From: Gigaspora rosea
Taxonomy: Eukaryota; Glomeromycota; Glomeromycetes; Diversisporales; Gigasporaceae
DNA: 64,000 nt
Assembly: GCA_003550325.1 (NCBI GenBank)
Contig: QKWP01000247.1
Span: forward strand, 23,577-87,576
Direction of reading: 5' to 3'
Numbering within the stretch: position 1 is the first letter of the stretch; every line of letters starts with the position of its first letter. The notes beneath the pieces are model-generated. The model saw nothing but the letters and a program-made list of their open reading frames with translations, made no database searches and was not told where the DNA came from. The position numbers and the translations under genes are program-made. Below are positions 24,243 through 35,300 of the stretch, piece by piece.

Positions 24243-24734
24243 GAATATATACATATTTAAATTTAAAAAAGAATTTATAAAAATATATATATATATAAAT
24301 TTAAAAAAGCATTTATATATATATTATTAAAAATTTTTAATTTAACTAATTTTTTTGTATAAATTTATATATAAAATTAAATAAGTCAACTTATTTGGTT
24401 TATATATAACAATATTTTAAATCTTTAAATAAGAATATGTCTTGTGACTGCTATAATAATTTTTAAAAATATAAAATTTAATTGGCTAATAGAGTATCAG
24501 ATAAGAGTGGGCATAAATAAAATTTTGAAATTTATTAGTAGCAAAAAATTATATAATTTCTAAAAGACCTTTTACTAAATTAAATATAGTTGACTCTCTC
24601 AAAACTGATCTTAACAAAATAATGATCTGCTATAATTGGTTAAAAACTAATTTACCATATCTGTTTTATATTTAATATCTAATAACCTACCATTTCTGAT
24701 ATCTAATAGCTCTTATGTTTAAGTTTCTAATTTG

Positions 24735-25790
24735 GTTTTTTTTTTTTTCTAGTCAAAGTAGCCACTTTGGGGGAAGCGCTTTTATTCAAGATAATCAGAC
24801 CACGGATGCTCTACATGGAGGGACATCTGATATTTGTATATTGACGAGAGTACAACTAGCCTCACCTGCAACTTTTGGTTGCCTATTTAAGTAGCCACCC
24901 GAAGGTTCTACACTAGCTGTCATACCTGCAACCCACATACTGACATTGCCTATTTAAACCCTCTGATCCCTGCCTCTTGCCAGTCTGTCTTGTATCACCG
25001 GAACTCTGTACTAACCAGACCCCCTTAGAACTAGTTTATCCCAGTGAAAAACTTGGTAGAGCGGTCCTTGTTCTACACAGGTATCATCTATGCTTTCGGT
25101 AGTGTACGCATTTGCCAAAACCAATACTTGCAGTTAGGAGTGGTTACCTAACCGCTATCACTACCTACTTTTGCTCTTATAGAGTTCATCTGACCCCAGT
25201 ACCGTCCTATTCTTCTTTCAGTTTCTTTCCCCCAGAAGCTTTCTTTTCCCCGGTTGCCTTTCTACTTTTAATCTGAGGACCTGGAAGGGTTGGTCTGCCC
25301 TGGTGAACCCAGGAGCTCCCTCCCCCTGGTACATGATTCTGAAACACATGTCCTTTTTCTCCGGTGCGACCCTCGGCGGTCCGGTTGGTAGGGCCCGTCA
25401 TAAACCCTTTTGTTATAAGTCCGCTTTCGGTCAGTCCACTACTGGTCAGTCCCCATCTGATTCCTGTAAGGTACCGTCTAAAGTCCGGTTACCTCTCTAC
25501 TTGGGACTTGCCAAGTATGGTTTCTCTTTGTCCTATGGTTCTGTGTATAACACAGCGCCTGCGCTCCCCAGGATCTATGCGCCCCAGTTCTGTATGTAAT
25601 ACAGCGCCAAAGCTCCTAATACGAGTTGGTATAACCTAGAAAACAGATTTGTAAATCCAAGCTCAAAATCCGGGTTACCATAACACAGGTAAATTCTTCG
25701 AAATCGTCTCCAGTGGGATTTGAACTCTGTACCTTTGCTACAACTACTTGGGGGTAACAACTATCCAACTATACTATGTCGCCACACCCT
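24735..25790 (-). mobile_element. Long tRNA-derived SINE, copy 3
   Basis: The minus-strand 5' end is AGGGTGTGGCGACATAG, with A-box TAGTATAGTTGG and B-box GAGTTCAAATCCCACTGG, and the 3' end is an A-run after CTACTTTGACTAG. The perfect 12-bp duplication GTTTCTAATTTG lies at 24723-24734 and 25791-25802. At 1056 bp it is the longest copy. It shares body blocks with copies 1 and 2, such as ACAAGGACCGCTCTACCAAG (copy 1 has GGACCGCTCTACCAAG). Open frames of 91-98 codons in it are not conserved and are not called. Confidence 0.9.
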
Positions 25791-25998
25791 GTTTCTAATT
25801 TGTTATATGCAATACATTTAATCAAACAATATAAAATTGCCTATAATTTCATTGTAAAATTTTATATATAATCAACAGTTTTGTATACAATAACAAATAA
25901 ATAAAATTTTTCTCAGACTAATAATTTTATTATTTATAGAGAGCCTAGTAATGAATTTTTAATGCTATAACTAAACATAAAGTAAAAATATAATTACT

Positions 25999-26342
25999 AT
26001 AGTCAGGCCTTTATAAATGCAACCTCTATAAATGCAATACCTCTTTAAATGTATGTTTTTTTCTTTTCTATAAGATGTTATTAGTGCTAAATGCATGCTA
26101 TATATTCTGTAAATGTACGTTTTCTTAAATAACCTTTTATATTATACTAACCTTTCTAAATGCACATAGCCAATCAAATTTAGTATTTAAGATAGGTTAT
26201 ACAGTTTTTGGTAGAAGTTATACAAACTTAATGATCTAATTTTTAAAGCTGCAATTTAATTGGCTCTCTCTAAATACAAACCTCCCTAAATGCATATTGT
26301 AGGCTTGTTCCTACAAGTTGCATTTATGAAGGTTTGACTATA
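25999..26342. mobile_element. MITE, CAGTCAGACCT family, copy 2
   Basis: Same family and same orientation as 8383-8724. The ends are TATAGTCAGGCCTTTATAAA and TTTATGAAGGTTTGACTATA, and internal blocks such as ATGCTATATATTCTGTAAATG match the first copy. Non-coding. Confidence 0.8.
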
Positions 26343-26469
26343 TAAAGATAATATTATGGCTTTATATACCTACTAATAACTTATACCAGAATTTTTATTT
26401 TAGAAGTTGTATTTAAAGATGAAAGATTAATCTAATTTTGCAAGCTTGTTAAGATTATAAAGCTTTGTA

Positions 26470-26649
26470 CAGTCAGACCTCTCTAAATGCATAGTGTCGG
26501 GACCATAGTAAACATTTTCAAAAACATGCATTTAGAGAGGTAAAAATCTATAAGTGTTATATTAAGTTGGGCCAAAAAAAAGCCATGCATTTAGGGAGAT
26601 TTTACTTAGATATGCATTTAGGGAGGTTGCATTTAGGAAGGTCCAACTG
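26470..26649. mobile_element. Short MITE, CAGTCAGACCT ends
   Basis: The ends TA-CAGTCAGACCTCTCTAAAT and GGAAGGTCCAACTG-TA are inverted. The ATGCATTTAG(A/G)GAGG unit recurs four times internally in both orientations. It is a shorter relative of the copy that precedes it by about 130 bp. Confidence 0.75.
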
Positions 26650-27055
26650 TATACCCAAATAAATGTGCATATTTCAAATTTAAATAGCAAATATAAAAAA
26701 CAAAGAAATTTATTTTTCTGCCTGATTATATATTTAGGTTCTTTTGTAACTTAAAATTACAAATTTATTTCAATTTTTTTTAAGATAGCTGTTTAATTGA
26801 ACTAATCAGGCAATTCATAGAATTGTAACAACTTTTGATTACTAAATTGTATTAGCTAATCTAAATAAGCTAGTTTATGTATAAATACACAACATTCGAT
26901 TTGCAATTTGATTGGTCAACTCATGCTAGTTGTCATAAATATTTACAAATCTGATAACCTCTCTAAACTAATGCTAAATCAGTTTACTATGCCTACTGAT
27001 TTTGAGAGGATCAACTATATAATTATTAATTATATAAATACATTTAAATAATTTG

Positions 27056-27441
27056 CTTATTTTTTAAAAAACTTTAAAGCTAAATACATTTTGATCTACT
27101 AGTCCATTGTAAATAATTTTACTACCAAAATATTTGTCCTTTTGAAATGATTCCAATAAGCAAATTAGTAAAATTCAATTATAGGATTATAAAATAATGT
27201 ACTGTCAAATAATAACACTTCTAGAAAACAGAAACAATTGATTAAACCTATATTTAACTAATTGTTCTTGTTCTCTAAGTGCATCACTATTTGATAGTAC
27301 ATTATCTTGCAATTCTGTAATTAGAATTTACTAAATTTTGGCTTGTTGGAATTACTTAACAGAAAGACCAATCAATATTTTGGTAATAAAATTATTTAAA
27401 ATAAACTAAAGTTATTTAGTTTTAAAGTTTTTAAAAAAATA
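27056..27441. repeat. Palindrome, about 385 bp
   Basis: CTTTAAAGCTAAATA (left) and TTTAGTTTTAAAG (right) begin two arms that are reverse complements about a centre near 27245. The central part, AATAATGTACTGTCAAATAA, is mirrored by TATTTGATAGTACATTAT. It belongs to the same group of palindromes as 28046-28683. Confidence 0.7.
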
Positions 27442-27504
27442 AGATCTAATTATAAATTACTCAAATATACTTTATATATTACTAAATTTGATAAAGGAGG
27501 TTGT

Positions 27505-27815
27505 TAAATATCGCAGGTTGCTATATCGCAGGTTAATATGATTGGCCAATTAGATCACAGGATATTGTATAACAAAACGAACGAAAAATTAGAAAAAATT
27601 ACAAAAAAAATCAAAAATTTTAAATAACTTGAAATTTCATTAAGTAAACTAGTCTTGTGCTTCTAATTAAAAGTTTTTAGCGCTTAATTTTGCATATATA
27701 TATGCACCCTCTAACCTAATATTAATACTAGCTCGGACCCTAACCCTAACTAACAATCATTTTAATTTTTTTTAAATATTAACCTGCGATATCGCAACCT
27801 GCTAAATTTATCAAA
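27505..27815. mobile_element. MITE with ATCGCAGGTTGC ends
   Basis: TAAATATCGCAGGTTGC and GCTATATCGCAGGTTAA at the left are mirrored by TTAACCTGCGATATCGCAACC at the right. A CCCTAACCCTAAC stretch lies inside near 27729. Non-coding. Confidence 0.75.
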
Positions 27816-28045
27816 ATCCTTGATAAAATCCCTGGCTAATATACTATATAAATATTAAAAATAAATTTAGTCTTCTGGATATAGTTGTATAATACTAGGT
27901 AAATGCATAGCATTGTTTGTCTAGAGCTAAATATTTATATAAATATAATAATAATAAGTTTGCTATTTACTAGATAAAAGCATAGTATTGTTTGTCTAAA
28001 ACTCAATTTTATTTCTTGTACTATAAATTTTATATATGTTCTAAT

Positions 28046-28683
28046 TTATAGAATTAATAATAACTTTTGATCCACTAGTTCGTTTTGGATAATTTAACTA
28101 TCAAAATAGTCGTCTTGATAAGACGATTCTAACAAGTTCAAAATTATTAAAATCCAATTACAGGATCCCAAGATCATTTATCACTAAGTAAATTTTTTTA
28201 CTATTAAATAACTTTTGAGCTACTAGGCTGTTTTGGATGATTTAACTACCAAAATGTTCATATCAGTGAGACGATTCTAACAAGCCCAAAATCATTAAAT
28301 TTCAATCACAGGATTCAAAGATCAATAAAGATTTATCAATCATTTAACAAATTGATTTTATATATAAAAATCAATTTGATTAAATGATTGATAAATCTTA
28401 ATCGATCTTTGGATCCTGTGATTGGAATTTACCAATTTTGGACTTTTAGAATTGTCTTACTAAGATGAACATTTTGGTAGTTAAATTATTCAAAATAGCC
28501 TAGTAGATCAAAAGTTATTCAATAGTAAAGAAATTTACTTAGTGATAAATGATCTTGGGATCCTGTGATTGGATTTTAACAATTTTGGGCTTGTTAGAAT
28601 CGTCTTACCGAGATGAACATTTTGATAGTTAAATCATCTAAAACAGATTGGTGAATCAAAAGTTATTATCAATTTCATAAATT
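28046..28683. repeat. Long palindrome, about 640 bp
   Basis: The arms pair along their whole length about a centre near 28365 (ATATATAAAAATC). Each arm contains two diverged copies of one module, ending in GGATCCCAAGATCATTTATC and GGATTCAAAGATC at the left with their complements at the right. The palindrome is therefore built from a tandem pair of foldback half-units. Non-coding. Confidence 0.8.
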
Positions 28684-28937
28684 GCTATTTAAAAATAATT
28701 TAAAAATCATGTAAGTAGACAAACAGAAAGTGCAAAGTTGCATTTTTGATATTTTAATATATGATGCATCAAGAAAGTAACTTTTGTATCATAATACGTA
28801 GAAACTAAAGGTCCTTCGCTTTGCTCCAAACAATTATATAAACAAATTTAAAGAACCAAAAAATAGAAATCTGTTTTGCAAGTTTTGAGTAAGAAGATAG
28901 CAAAAATTTTAATAGTACTACTAAAACCAGAATATTA

Positions 28938-29151
28938 GGGCGCCTACTTTTATCACCTGATTTCAGTTTATTAGTAGCCCTTACCCCCCTAGATATAAAA
29001 ATTATCAGGTCTTATATATAATTTCCAAAATTTTTTAATTTTTGACCCCCCCCTCTAGATATAAAAATTATCAGGTCTTATATATAATTTCCAAAATTTT
29101 TTAATTTTTGACCCTCCCCCCTAGAAAATCAGGTGATAAAAGTAGGCTCCC
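28938..29151. mobile_element. Harbinger-like MITE with internal duplication
   Basis: The ends GGGCGCCTACTTTTATCACC and GGTGATAAAAGTAGGCTCCC are inverted, and TTA is present on both sides (28935-28937, 29152-29154). A unit of about 70 bp (CTAGATATAAAAATTATC to TTTTTAATTTTTGACC) is repeated twice in tandem inside. The ends resemble those of 6496-8338. Confidence 0.85.
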
Positions 29152-29406
29152 TTAAAAACCAAATCTAAAGAACTAGACAAAAAAAATTTTAAAAGAGAGT
29201 AGTTTACTAACTGATTATTGGAATTATATTAAAAAAAAAATTCATACTACAAAAGTAAGTAACAAAAGAAAAAATTATAATAATATCTAATGCTAAAATA
29301 AATTAACTTATTTGGCTAACTAGTTTAAAAATTTGAAATATATTAGTATAAAAACCAAAAAGAAGGTAGAAATAGGTACCAGAGTTGAAGTAAACCTTAC
29401 ATCGAG

Positions 29407-30158
29407 AAAATAAATAAGGTGCAGATTTGCACAAATCTGCGACCCTGCAAAATTTTAACAAATTTTGCAATAACTTGTGATCTAGTGGTCCAAATTTAAC
29501 AATTTTGGTATTATTCGATTCGTCTTGATGAGATGGATCGAATGGTACAAAAATCGTTAAATTCCAATTACTAGAACACAAAAAAATCCTATTTATGTTA
29601 ATTTTATAAACATCAAACGATCTTGCCAACCAGTGATCCAAATTTAATGATCTTAGTACTATTCGATTCCTCTCGATGAGACGGTTCGAATGGTACCAAA
29701 AACATCAAAATTGGATTACTAATTAACAAGTTATTCGTAAAAAACGATTTGTGGCGCAGTTCTGCACAGAAATTTAAATTTCTTTTTTAAATTTCTGCAC
29801 AGAACTGCACCACAAATCGTTTTTTATGAATAACTTGTTAACCAGTAAACCAATTTTGACGTTTTTGGTACCATTCGAACTGTCTCATCGAGAGGAATCG
29901 AATGGTACCAAAATCATTAAATTCGGACCAATGGTTGGCAAGATCGTTGGATGTTTATAAAATTCACATAAATAGGATCTTCTTGTGTTCTAGTGATTGG
30001 AATTCAACGATTTTGGTACTATTTGATCCGTCTCATTGAGACGAATCGAATGGTACCAAAATTGTTAAATTGAACCACTGGATCACAAGTTATTGCAAAA
30101 TTTGTTAAAATTTTCCAGGGTCGCAGATTTGTGCAGATCTGCTCCTTATTTATTTTCC
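29407..30158. repeat. Very long palindrome, about 750 bp
   Basis: The arms are close reverse complements from AAATAAATAAGGTGCAGATT at the left to AATCTGCTCCTTATTTATTT-like sequence at the right. The centre, near 29783, reads AAATTTAAATTTCTTTTTTAAATTT. Each arm carries two GGTACCATTCGA-type modules. A 112-codon open frame at the left edge is only palindrome sequence. No end pair typical of a known superfamily was assigned. Confidence 0.85.
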
Positions 30159-30159
30159 T

Positions 30160-30965
30160 AATGTTACAGCTTAAAAATACTTCTAACTACAAGTATTAGT
30201 CAATGTTATAATATAAATTACTAAAGTGTAAATAAATATTTGTATGAAAAAGGTACTATTTTACCAAGTTATTGTTAATAATAAGCCAAAATGTACTTTT
30301 AAAAATACATTAAAAAAGTTCTAAATGCTATAAAAAAAGAATTCAAAAAGTTAAAACTAACTATATTTATAATAAAATAGTTGAAATTGGTCAAAAAGCA
30401 AAAATTTAAAAAGTTTAAATTAAACAATTTCTGTAGTTGAATTGCAAATATAGCAGCTAGTATAAAATCTTAGAGCAAGCCATTTAAATTAAATACTAAA
30501 AATATATATATAGCTAGTTGTACTTTTATTCAAATATAATTTATAATAAGTGAACTGAATAAAATCCTATACTTCAAGATAAATACTTTGAAAACAAAAA
30601 ATAAAAACAAATTTAATATAAATAATTTAAAAATATATAGAGTATGATATTATACTAAAACAGACCTTTTTTACAAATTTTTGAAAAATTATTTTATTTA
30701 ATTTTTGAATAAATATCTATTAATAAAAAATTGTTATAAATAATAAAAGCTAATTGTATAGCAAAAAGATCTACCAAACATGCTTAAAATAAAAAATTTT
30801 ATATTATTACTAGTTGAAAATCAACATTTAAACCTAATTTTTTCAAAATTATTTATAAATAAAAAGGACTATTTTAATATATAACACGCATATAATAAAA
30901 AAATATAATTATATAGAAAAACCTAGATAGTAATTTTGTGTACTAATAACAAATTCTATCTAAAG
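30160..30965. other. AT-rich sequence, nothing recognised
   Basis: There are no open frames of note, no repeats with clear ends, and no tRNA-like boxes in this stretch. Confidence 0.4.
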
Positions 30966-30967
30966 TT

Positions 30968-31505
30968 AGATTAATTCGTGATTCTTTTGTAAACAATAGT
31001 ACTATCATAGTAAAAGTTGGGGGGAATCTAATATAAGTTTTATAATAGAGCTGAATCCAGCTTCACCCACAAGGTAGGTCATCTTTTTTTCAAGATAACC
31101 TTTCTTGGAGCTCTAATAAAAGTTATAGAGCTGATTTTTGTGGTTCTAATAGTAGTAAAATCAGTAAAATTGATCTGGTGGTTGTTGAGATACCTTAGCT
31201 TTTCTTCTTACAATCATATAAGGTTTCTTTAAAATTTTTTAAAGAAATTTTATATGATTATAAAGAGAAAGGCTAGGGTATCTCAACAACCACCAGGCCA
31301 ATTTTACCGATCTTACTACTATTAGAACCACAAACATCAGCTCTATAACTTTTATTAGAGCTCCAAGCAAGGTTATCTTGAAAAAAAGATGACCTACCTT
31401 GTGGGTGAAGCTGGATTCAGCTCTATTATAAAACTTATATTAGATTCCCCAACTTTTACTATGACAGTACTATTGTTTACAAAAGAATCACGAATTAAGA
31501 ATTAA
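30968..31505. repeat. Near-perfect palindrome, about 540 bp
   Basis: TTAATTCGTGATTCTTTTG at the left is mirrored by CAAAAGAATCACGAATTAAG at the right. Long blocks such as CTTCACCCACAAGGTAGGTC and its complement are identical, with only scattered differences over roughly 260 bp per arm. The centre is near 31235. This high arm identity suggests either recent origin or ongoing arm-to-arm correction. Confidence 0.88.
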
Positions 31506-32214
31506 ATTTATAAGAGAATCATTTTTAGTGCAACAAGAGTTACCCAGCAAAATTTTGAGATACAGTCGTCCTTCCATATAATCACACAGTTGAGCACATA
31601 CCACTCGGGTGATTATAAAGAAGTGTGACTTTACAAAGGTTACCTCTATATAATCACAGCTTATATTAAAAATAAATAATGTGATTTAATAGAAGTAAAA
31701 ATAAAAAAATATTATTTATTTATTAGTAAAAACTACGGACACAACATTTACATGACTTATGGGCACAATACGGCCTAAATTAAGGTTAAAGTGTATTTAG
31801 TAATGCCGATTTTGTGGTGCCTGAACTGTTGTACCTAGAGATGGGTTACATGCATGCTCATGATACTCAATCATGCGCATGAATGCACATTAATACGCAT
31901 ATTTCTGAATCATGCGTATTTTATCCCATCAAAATTTTATAAATATAAAATAAGTATAATTAACATTCTAATCTATCTTTATATTTCAATTTTGAGTCTG
32001 TTTGCTTTAACATTTTTGATTGGTCATATCCGAAAAATGTAACCTAAATGTAGGAAAACTAACAGAAATACGTAAGATAGTTGAGTAATTATTATAACAT
32101 TTGAGTAATTATTATAAAATTTTTTAATACGCCCTTAAACAACACAAAGCTATAAAACATGAATTTTCCAAATTTACCTTTGTTGTTGGATTCCCTTACG
32201 AATTTGAAACCATT

Positions 32215-33418
32215 TTGTATAATGGTCTCAAGGTCAAGAATAAGTACAAGTGCAAGAACAAGTGCAAGAACACGACAAATGCTCTGCTATTGATAAAACA
32301 TATAATTAATAAAAGATTAGTGAATATATTAGTGAATATGGAAAATAAGTATCAATTATCATGGATTTCTTACGATGACTTTGAAAATATTGAAGAAATT
32401 GGTAAAGGTGGATTTGCAACTGTATATTATGCTACATGGTATGATTAAAACCAAGATAGAGACAAAGATGTTGCGCTTAAATTACTTCATAAATCAAATA
32501 ATTATTGTGAAGAATTTATAAAAGAGTTAATTACTATTACAGTAATTGTTTTTACTAATTATCATTCATTTAGCAATTTTTAAAATATGATTCATTTTAG
32601 TAATCAGTTAAAGGCGTATTGCGATATCGGACTTAAAGATCCAACTTTTTTAAAGTGTTTGGGTATATCGAGAGATAAAGTTACTAAAGTTTATATTCTT
32701 GTCATGGAATATGCTTCTGAAGGATCTTTGCGCCAAAATTTACAAACTATAGCACAAACGGATTGGAAAGGCAAATTAAACCTACTACAATGCATTTCAT
32801 CAGATCTTCAGATAATTCATTCGCATGACCTTATTTCATCGTGATTTACATAGTGGAAATATACTTCTTAATAGTTATAAAATCGCATATATTACAGATT
32901 TAGGGCTTTCGATAGCAATTACAGTAATTCAATATCAGATGGAATTTTTGGTATTTTACCATACATTGCTCCAGAAGTTTGGGTAAAACATCATTATACT
33001 AAAGCATCTGATATTTATTCATTTGGTATGATCATGTGGGAAATTTTAAACGGTAAACCTAAGGAGACATCTACAGCAACATGCTACGCAGATTTAATCA
33101 AAAAATGTTGGAATGCAGAACCAGAAAAATGACCAACACAAAAGATATTCTTACGGAATGGCAGAATAATGAAACTATTTTGTCAGAATTATCAGAACCT
33201 GATAAAAAATTACAAAATAAAAAAAATGGATATACGCAAATATATAATGATTCACATTATAAAAGTAGTTTTATCTCATCTAATATTTCTGATAAAGGTA
33301 ATTATATATATAGTTTTCATATTAATTTATATAGTAGAGAGTTAATCCCCCTATCTTTCCGAATAGGAGTTTTTTGTGAAAGTAAAATGATAAAAATAAA
33401 GTACAAACGAAAATAAAA
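32215..33418 (+). pseudogene. Protein kinase-like pseudogene
   Basis: The remnant resembles the tyrosine-kinase-like serine/threonine kinases that are greatly expanded in Glomeromycotina. In order it shows a glycine loop GKGGFATVYYA (32401-32433), the VALK lysine site (about 32470), the hinge-like LVMEYASEGSL (about 32698), and the catalytic loop HRDLHSGNILL (about 32837). DLGL stands in place of DFG (about 32899), followed by APE (about 32969), SDIYSFGMIMWE (about 33008) and a late KKCWNAEPEK. The C-terminal tail TEWQNNETILSELSEPDK is like tails of this family. An in-frame TAA follows YYATWYD (32446), another stop lies near 32582, and frames change near 32835 and 32930. A further stop follows AEPEK. 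No intact product is possible. It lies inside TA-flanked inverted ends. Confidence 0.88.
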
Positions 33419-33723
33419 AGGAAAAGTGAAATTGGGCGTAACATTGTATAGAATGTACTACAATACCGAATAATTTAAATATGTTAAAATGAAGGATGTT
33501 ACTGCGTTACCAAATAGTTTAAATATGTTAAAACAAATGATAATACTGCATTACTAAATAATTTAAATATGTTAATTAAATAAAGGATAAATCGAAATGG
33601 TTTCATTAAATAATTTAATTTCTTTCATAACAATAATCTAAAACGCTGATTCTTATTTATACGCTGTACAAACTTTTTTATTTTAATTAAAGTTTAAAAA
33701 TATCGATCTTTATATTGTTGATG

Positions 33724-33893
33724 GAACCCATGGGTAGTTCGAAGGGTGCCCATAGTTTAATGGGCCGGGTATGGGTACTAAGATCTGATCCCTCGAGTAA
33801 GGGTAGGGCTCAGATAGATTGCCTATGTACAAACGGGTAGGATAAGAATATCACTAGTACCTGGCCCTACCCGGCCCATGCAGAAGCCTAGTA
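33724..33893. repeat. GC-richer repeat with CCCATGGGTA blocks
   Basis: GGGCCGGGTATGGGTAC and CCTGGCCCTACCCGGCCC are partly complementary. The composition stands out from the AT-rich flanks and recalls the subterminal regions of the hAT-like element at 9314. No target duplication was found. Confidence 0.45.
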
Positions 33894-34325
33894 GGTGTGA
33901 TTATATGGAATGCATTTTACTATTAAAAAGTATCTATAAATATGAAATTATGTGTGATAGTGATTATAAGCATTTGTGACTATATAGAAGGGGTTTTAAT
34001 AACAAAAAAATCAGTAACCAAAAACCATGTGATTGTATGGAGTTTGTGATTATATGGGAGGTGGGACGACTGTATAGGAATAGAGAGCACAAAGTGCATG
34101 GAGTATTGTTTAGTTCTGTTCTTTATATATATAGAATTTTAAATTATTTAAATTAGTTGATAATTATATGTAAGAAAAAGTTAGTAATTTGTATTTTTTA
34201 GCTATATATCATTAAACTACATTCCAAATCAAATTATATTAGCACTATTCAATTTGTCTTATTAAGATGAATCAAATAATATAAAATCATTTGTAGATTA
34301 CAAGACATAAATGAATATTGAATTA

Positions 34326-34664
34326 ATTGATTTGTGACCGTAGGTTACAGAATAAACTTTATAACCGTAAATACTAAGATCAGGTGTAATGTGACTATCA
34401 AACCAAATTTTCTATAAAAATAAAACCATGCGATTAAGGTTAGGGTTAGAGTGAGGCTTGGTGTAAGGCTTTTGGGTTGGAGAGGGCTTTAGTTACATTA
34501 AAATTTAGCAAGAAATTTTTTTGTTAGAAACCGAAAGGTAGTTTTATATATGAAGTTTTTGATTTAGAAGCAATTTTTGGCAAAACGAACGACTTTTCAA
34601 ATGTGTAACGTTACACCTGATCTTAGGATTTGATTGGCTTGTTGACAGTAACCGCGGTTACAAT
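34326..34664 (-). mobile_element. MITE with GTAACCGCGGTTAC ends, inverted copy
   Basis: Same family as 12590-12957 in the opposite orientation. It has TTTGTGACCGTAGGTTAC at the left, AAGATCAGGTGTAATG near 34376, TTACACCTGATCTT near 34612 and GTAACCGCGGTTAC at the right. Internal blocks such as GAAACCGAAAGGTAG match its complement in the first copy. Confidence 0.82.
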
Positions 34665-34689
34665 CCATGATGTATTATGATTTTTCCTT

Positions 34690-35015
34690 ATTCGGACAAG
34701 ATACAGAAAAAGTAATGTCTAACTGAAATGAGCTGTCGGTGAAATAATACGCTTCCTTATTTATTATTAGATGTAAATCAAATGTTCTTTTGTTACTCAA
34801 AATTTTATAAATAAATACGCTTTTTCTAGAAATTTTTATATGTGCAACTCTTAAGTGTGCCACGATATTATTTTATAATGGAGAGTTGGGTATTATGGTA
34901 CACTTAAGAGTTGCACATAAAAAATTTTTAGAAAAATTTGTGTAATAAAAGAACATTCGATTTACTGTCTAATGATAATAATAATAAAACGAATTACTGT
35001 GCTTTGTAATTAGTG
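34690..35015. repeat. Palindromic MITE-like repeat
   Basis: TATGTGCAACTCTTAAGTGTGCC (quoted here by its ends TATGTGCAACTC and AAGTGTGCC) pairs with GGTACACTTAAGAGTTGCAC. The arms continue with TAGAAATTTT/AAAATTTTTAGAA and CAAATGTTCTTTT/AAAGAACATTCG. The centre is near 34878. Non-coding. Confidence 0.65.
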
Positions 35016-35077
35016 ATTTTCATACAGTACATCACACCGGAAATATAGAAAAAAATTCAAATCTGTGATTGGTTAGA

Positions 35078-35300
35078 CCGTAAATTCTTGAAATAGCGGG
35101 CATCTGCGCGCGGACGTTATTTTGAGTATAGGATAATTTTTTTAAACTGCGTATTAAGGTCAATTTGTTTTAATAAATTAAACTATATACGTAACATAAT
35201 ATTAATATATAGGGTGAGGGCGTTATTTCGAATCACTTATGCTATTGGTGCGCGCTTTTCAAAATAACGCTCATGCACGCTATTTCGAGATTTACGGTAT
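35078..35300. mobile_element. MITE with ACCGTAAAT ends
   Basis: ACCGTAAATTCTTGAAATAGCG at the left (ends ACCGTAAATTC and GAAATAGCG) is mirrored by CGCTATTTCGAGATTTACGGT at the right. GCGCGC-type and ATAACG blocks also pair. About 220 bp, non-coding. Confidence 0.75.

Larger units (their letters stand above)
20050..24480. repeat. Large nested foldback complex
   Basis: The outer left arm (about 20050-20970) pairs with an outer right arm that starts at 23232 and continues after the SINE at 24243. Examples are GATTATTAAAATTGG (left) against TCAATTTTAATAATC (right) and TAATAGTAGTTAGATT against AATCTAACTACTATTA. Inside lie a TA-flanked element (20972-23231) and a SINE (23535-24242). At least three layers of insertion are visible. 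Confidence 0.6.
31563..34072. mobile_element. Tc1/mariner-like element enclosing a kinase fragment
   Basis: The inverted ends CAGTCGTCCTTCCATATAAT and TATATGGGAGGTGGGACGACTG (quoted as TATGGGAGGTGGGACGACTG) have TA outside. TATAATCACA-type units recur near both ends (31563-31690 and 33895-34072), as in the element at 20972-23231. Between them lie a decayed protein kinase gene (32215-33418) and a GC-richer repeat (33724-33893). Either the element captured a host gene fragment, or a smaller MITE was split by later insertions. The sequence alone does not decide. Confidence 0.6.

Noticed and set aside
25303-25639. Overlapping plus-strand open frames of 91-98 codons
   Set aside because: They are antisense to the SINE body and are not preserved in the other copies.
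29303-29641. 112-codon minus-strand open frame
   Set aside because: It lies across the edge of the 750-bp palindrome and is repeat sequence without protein motifs.
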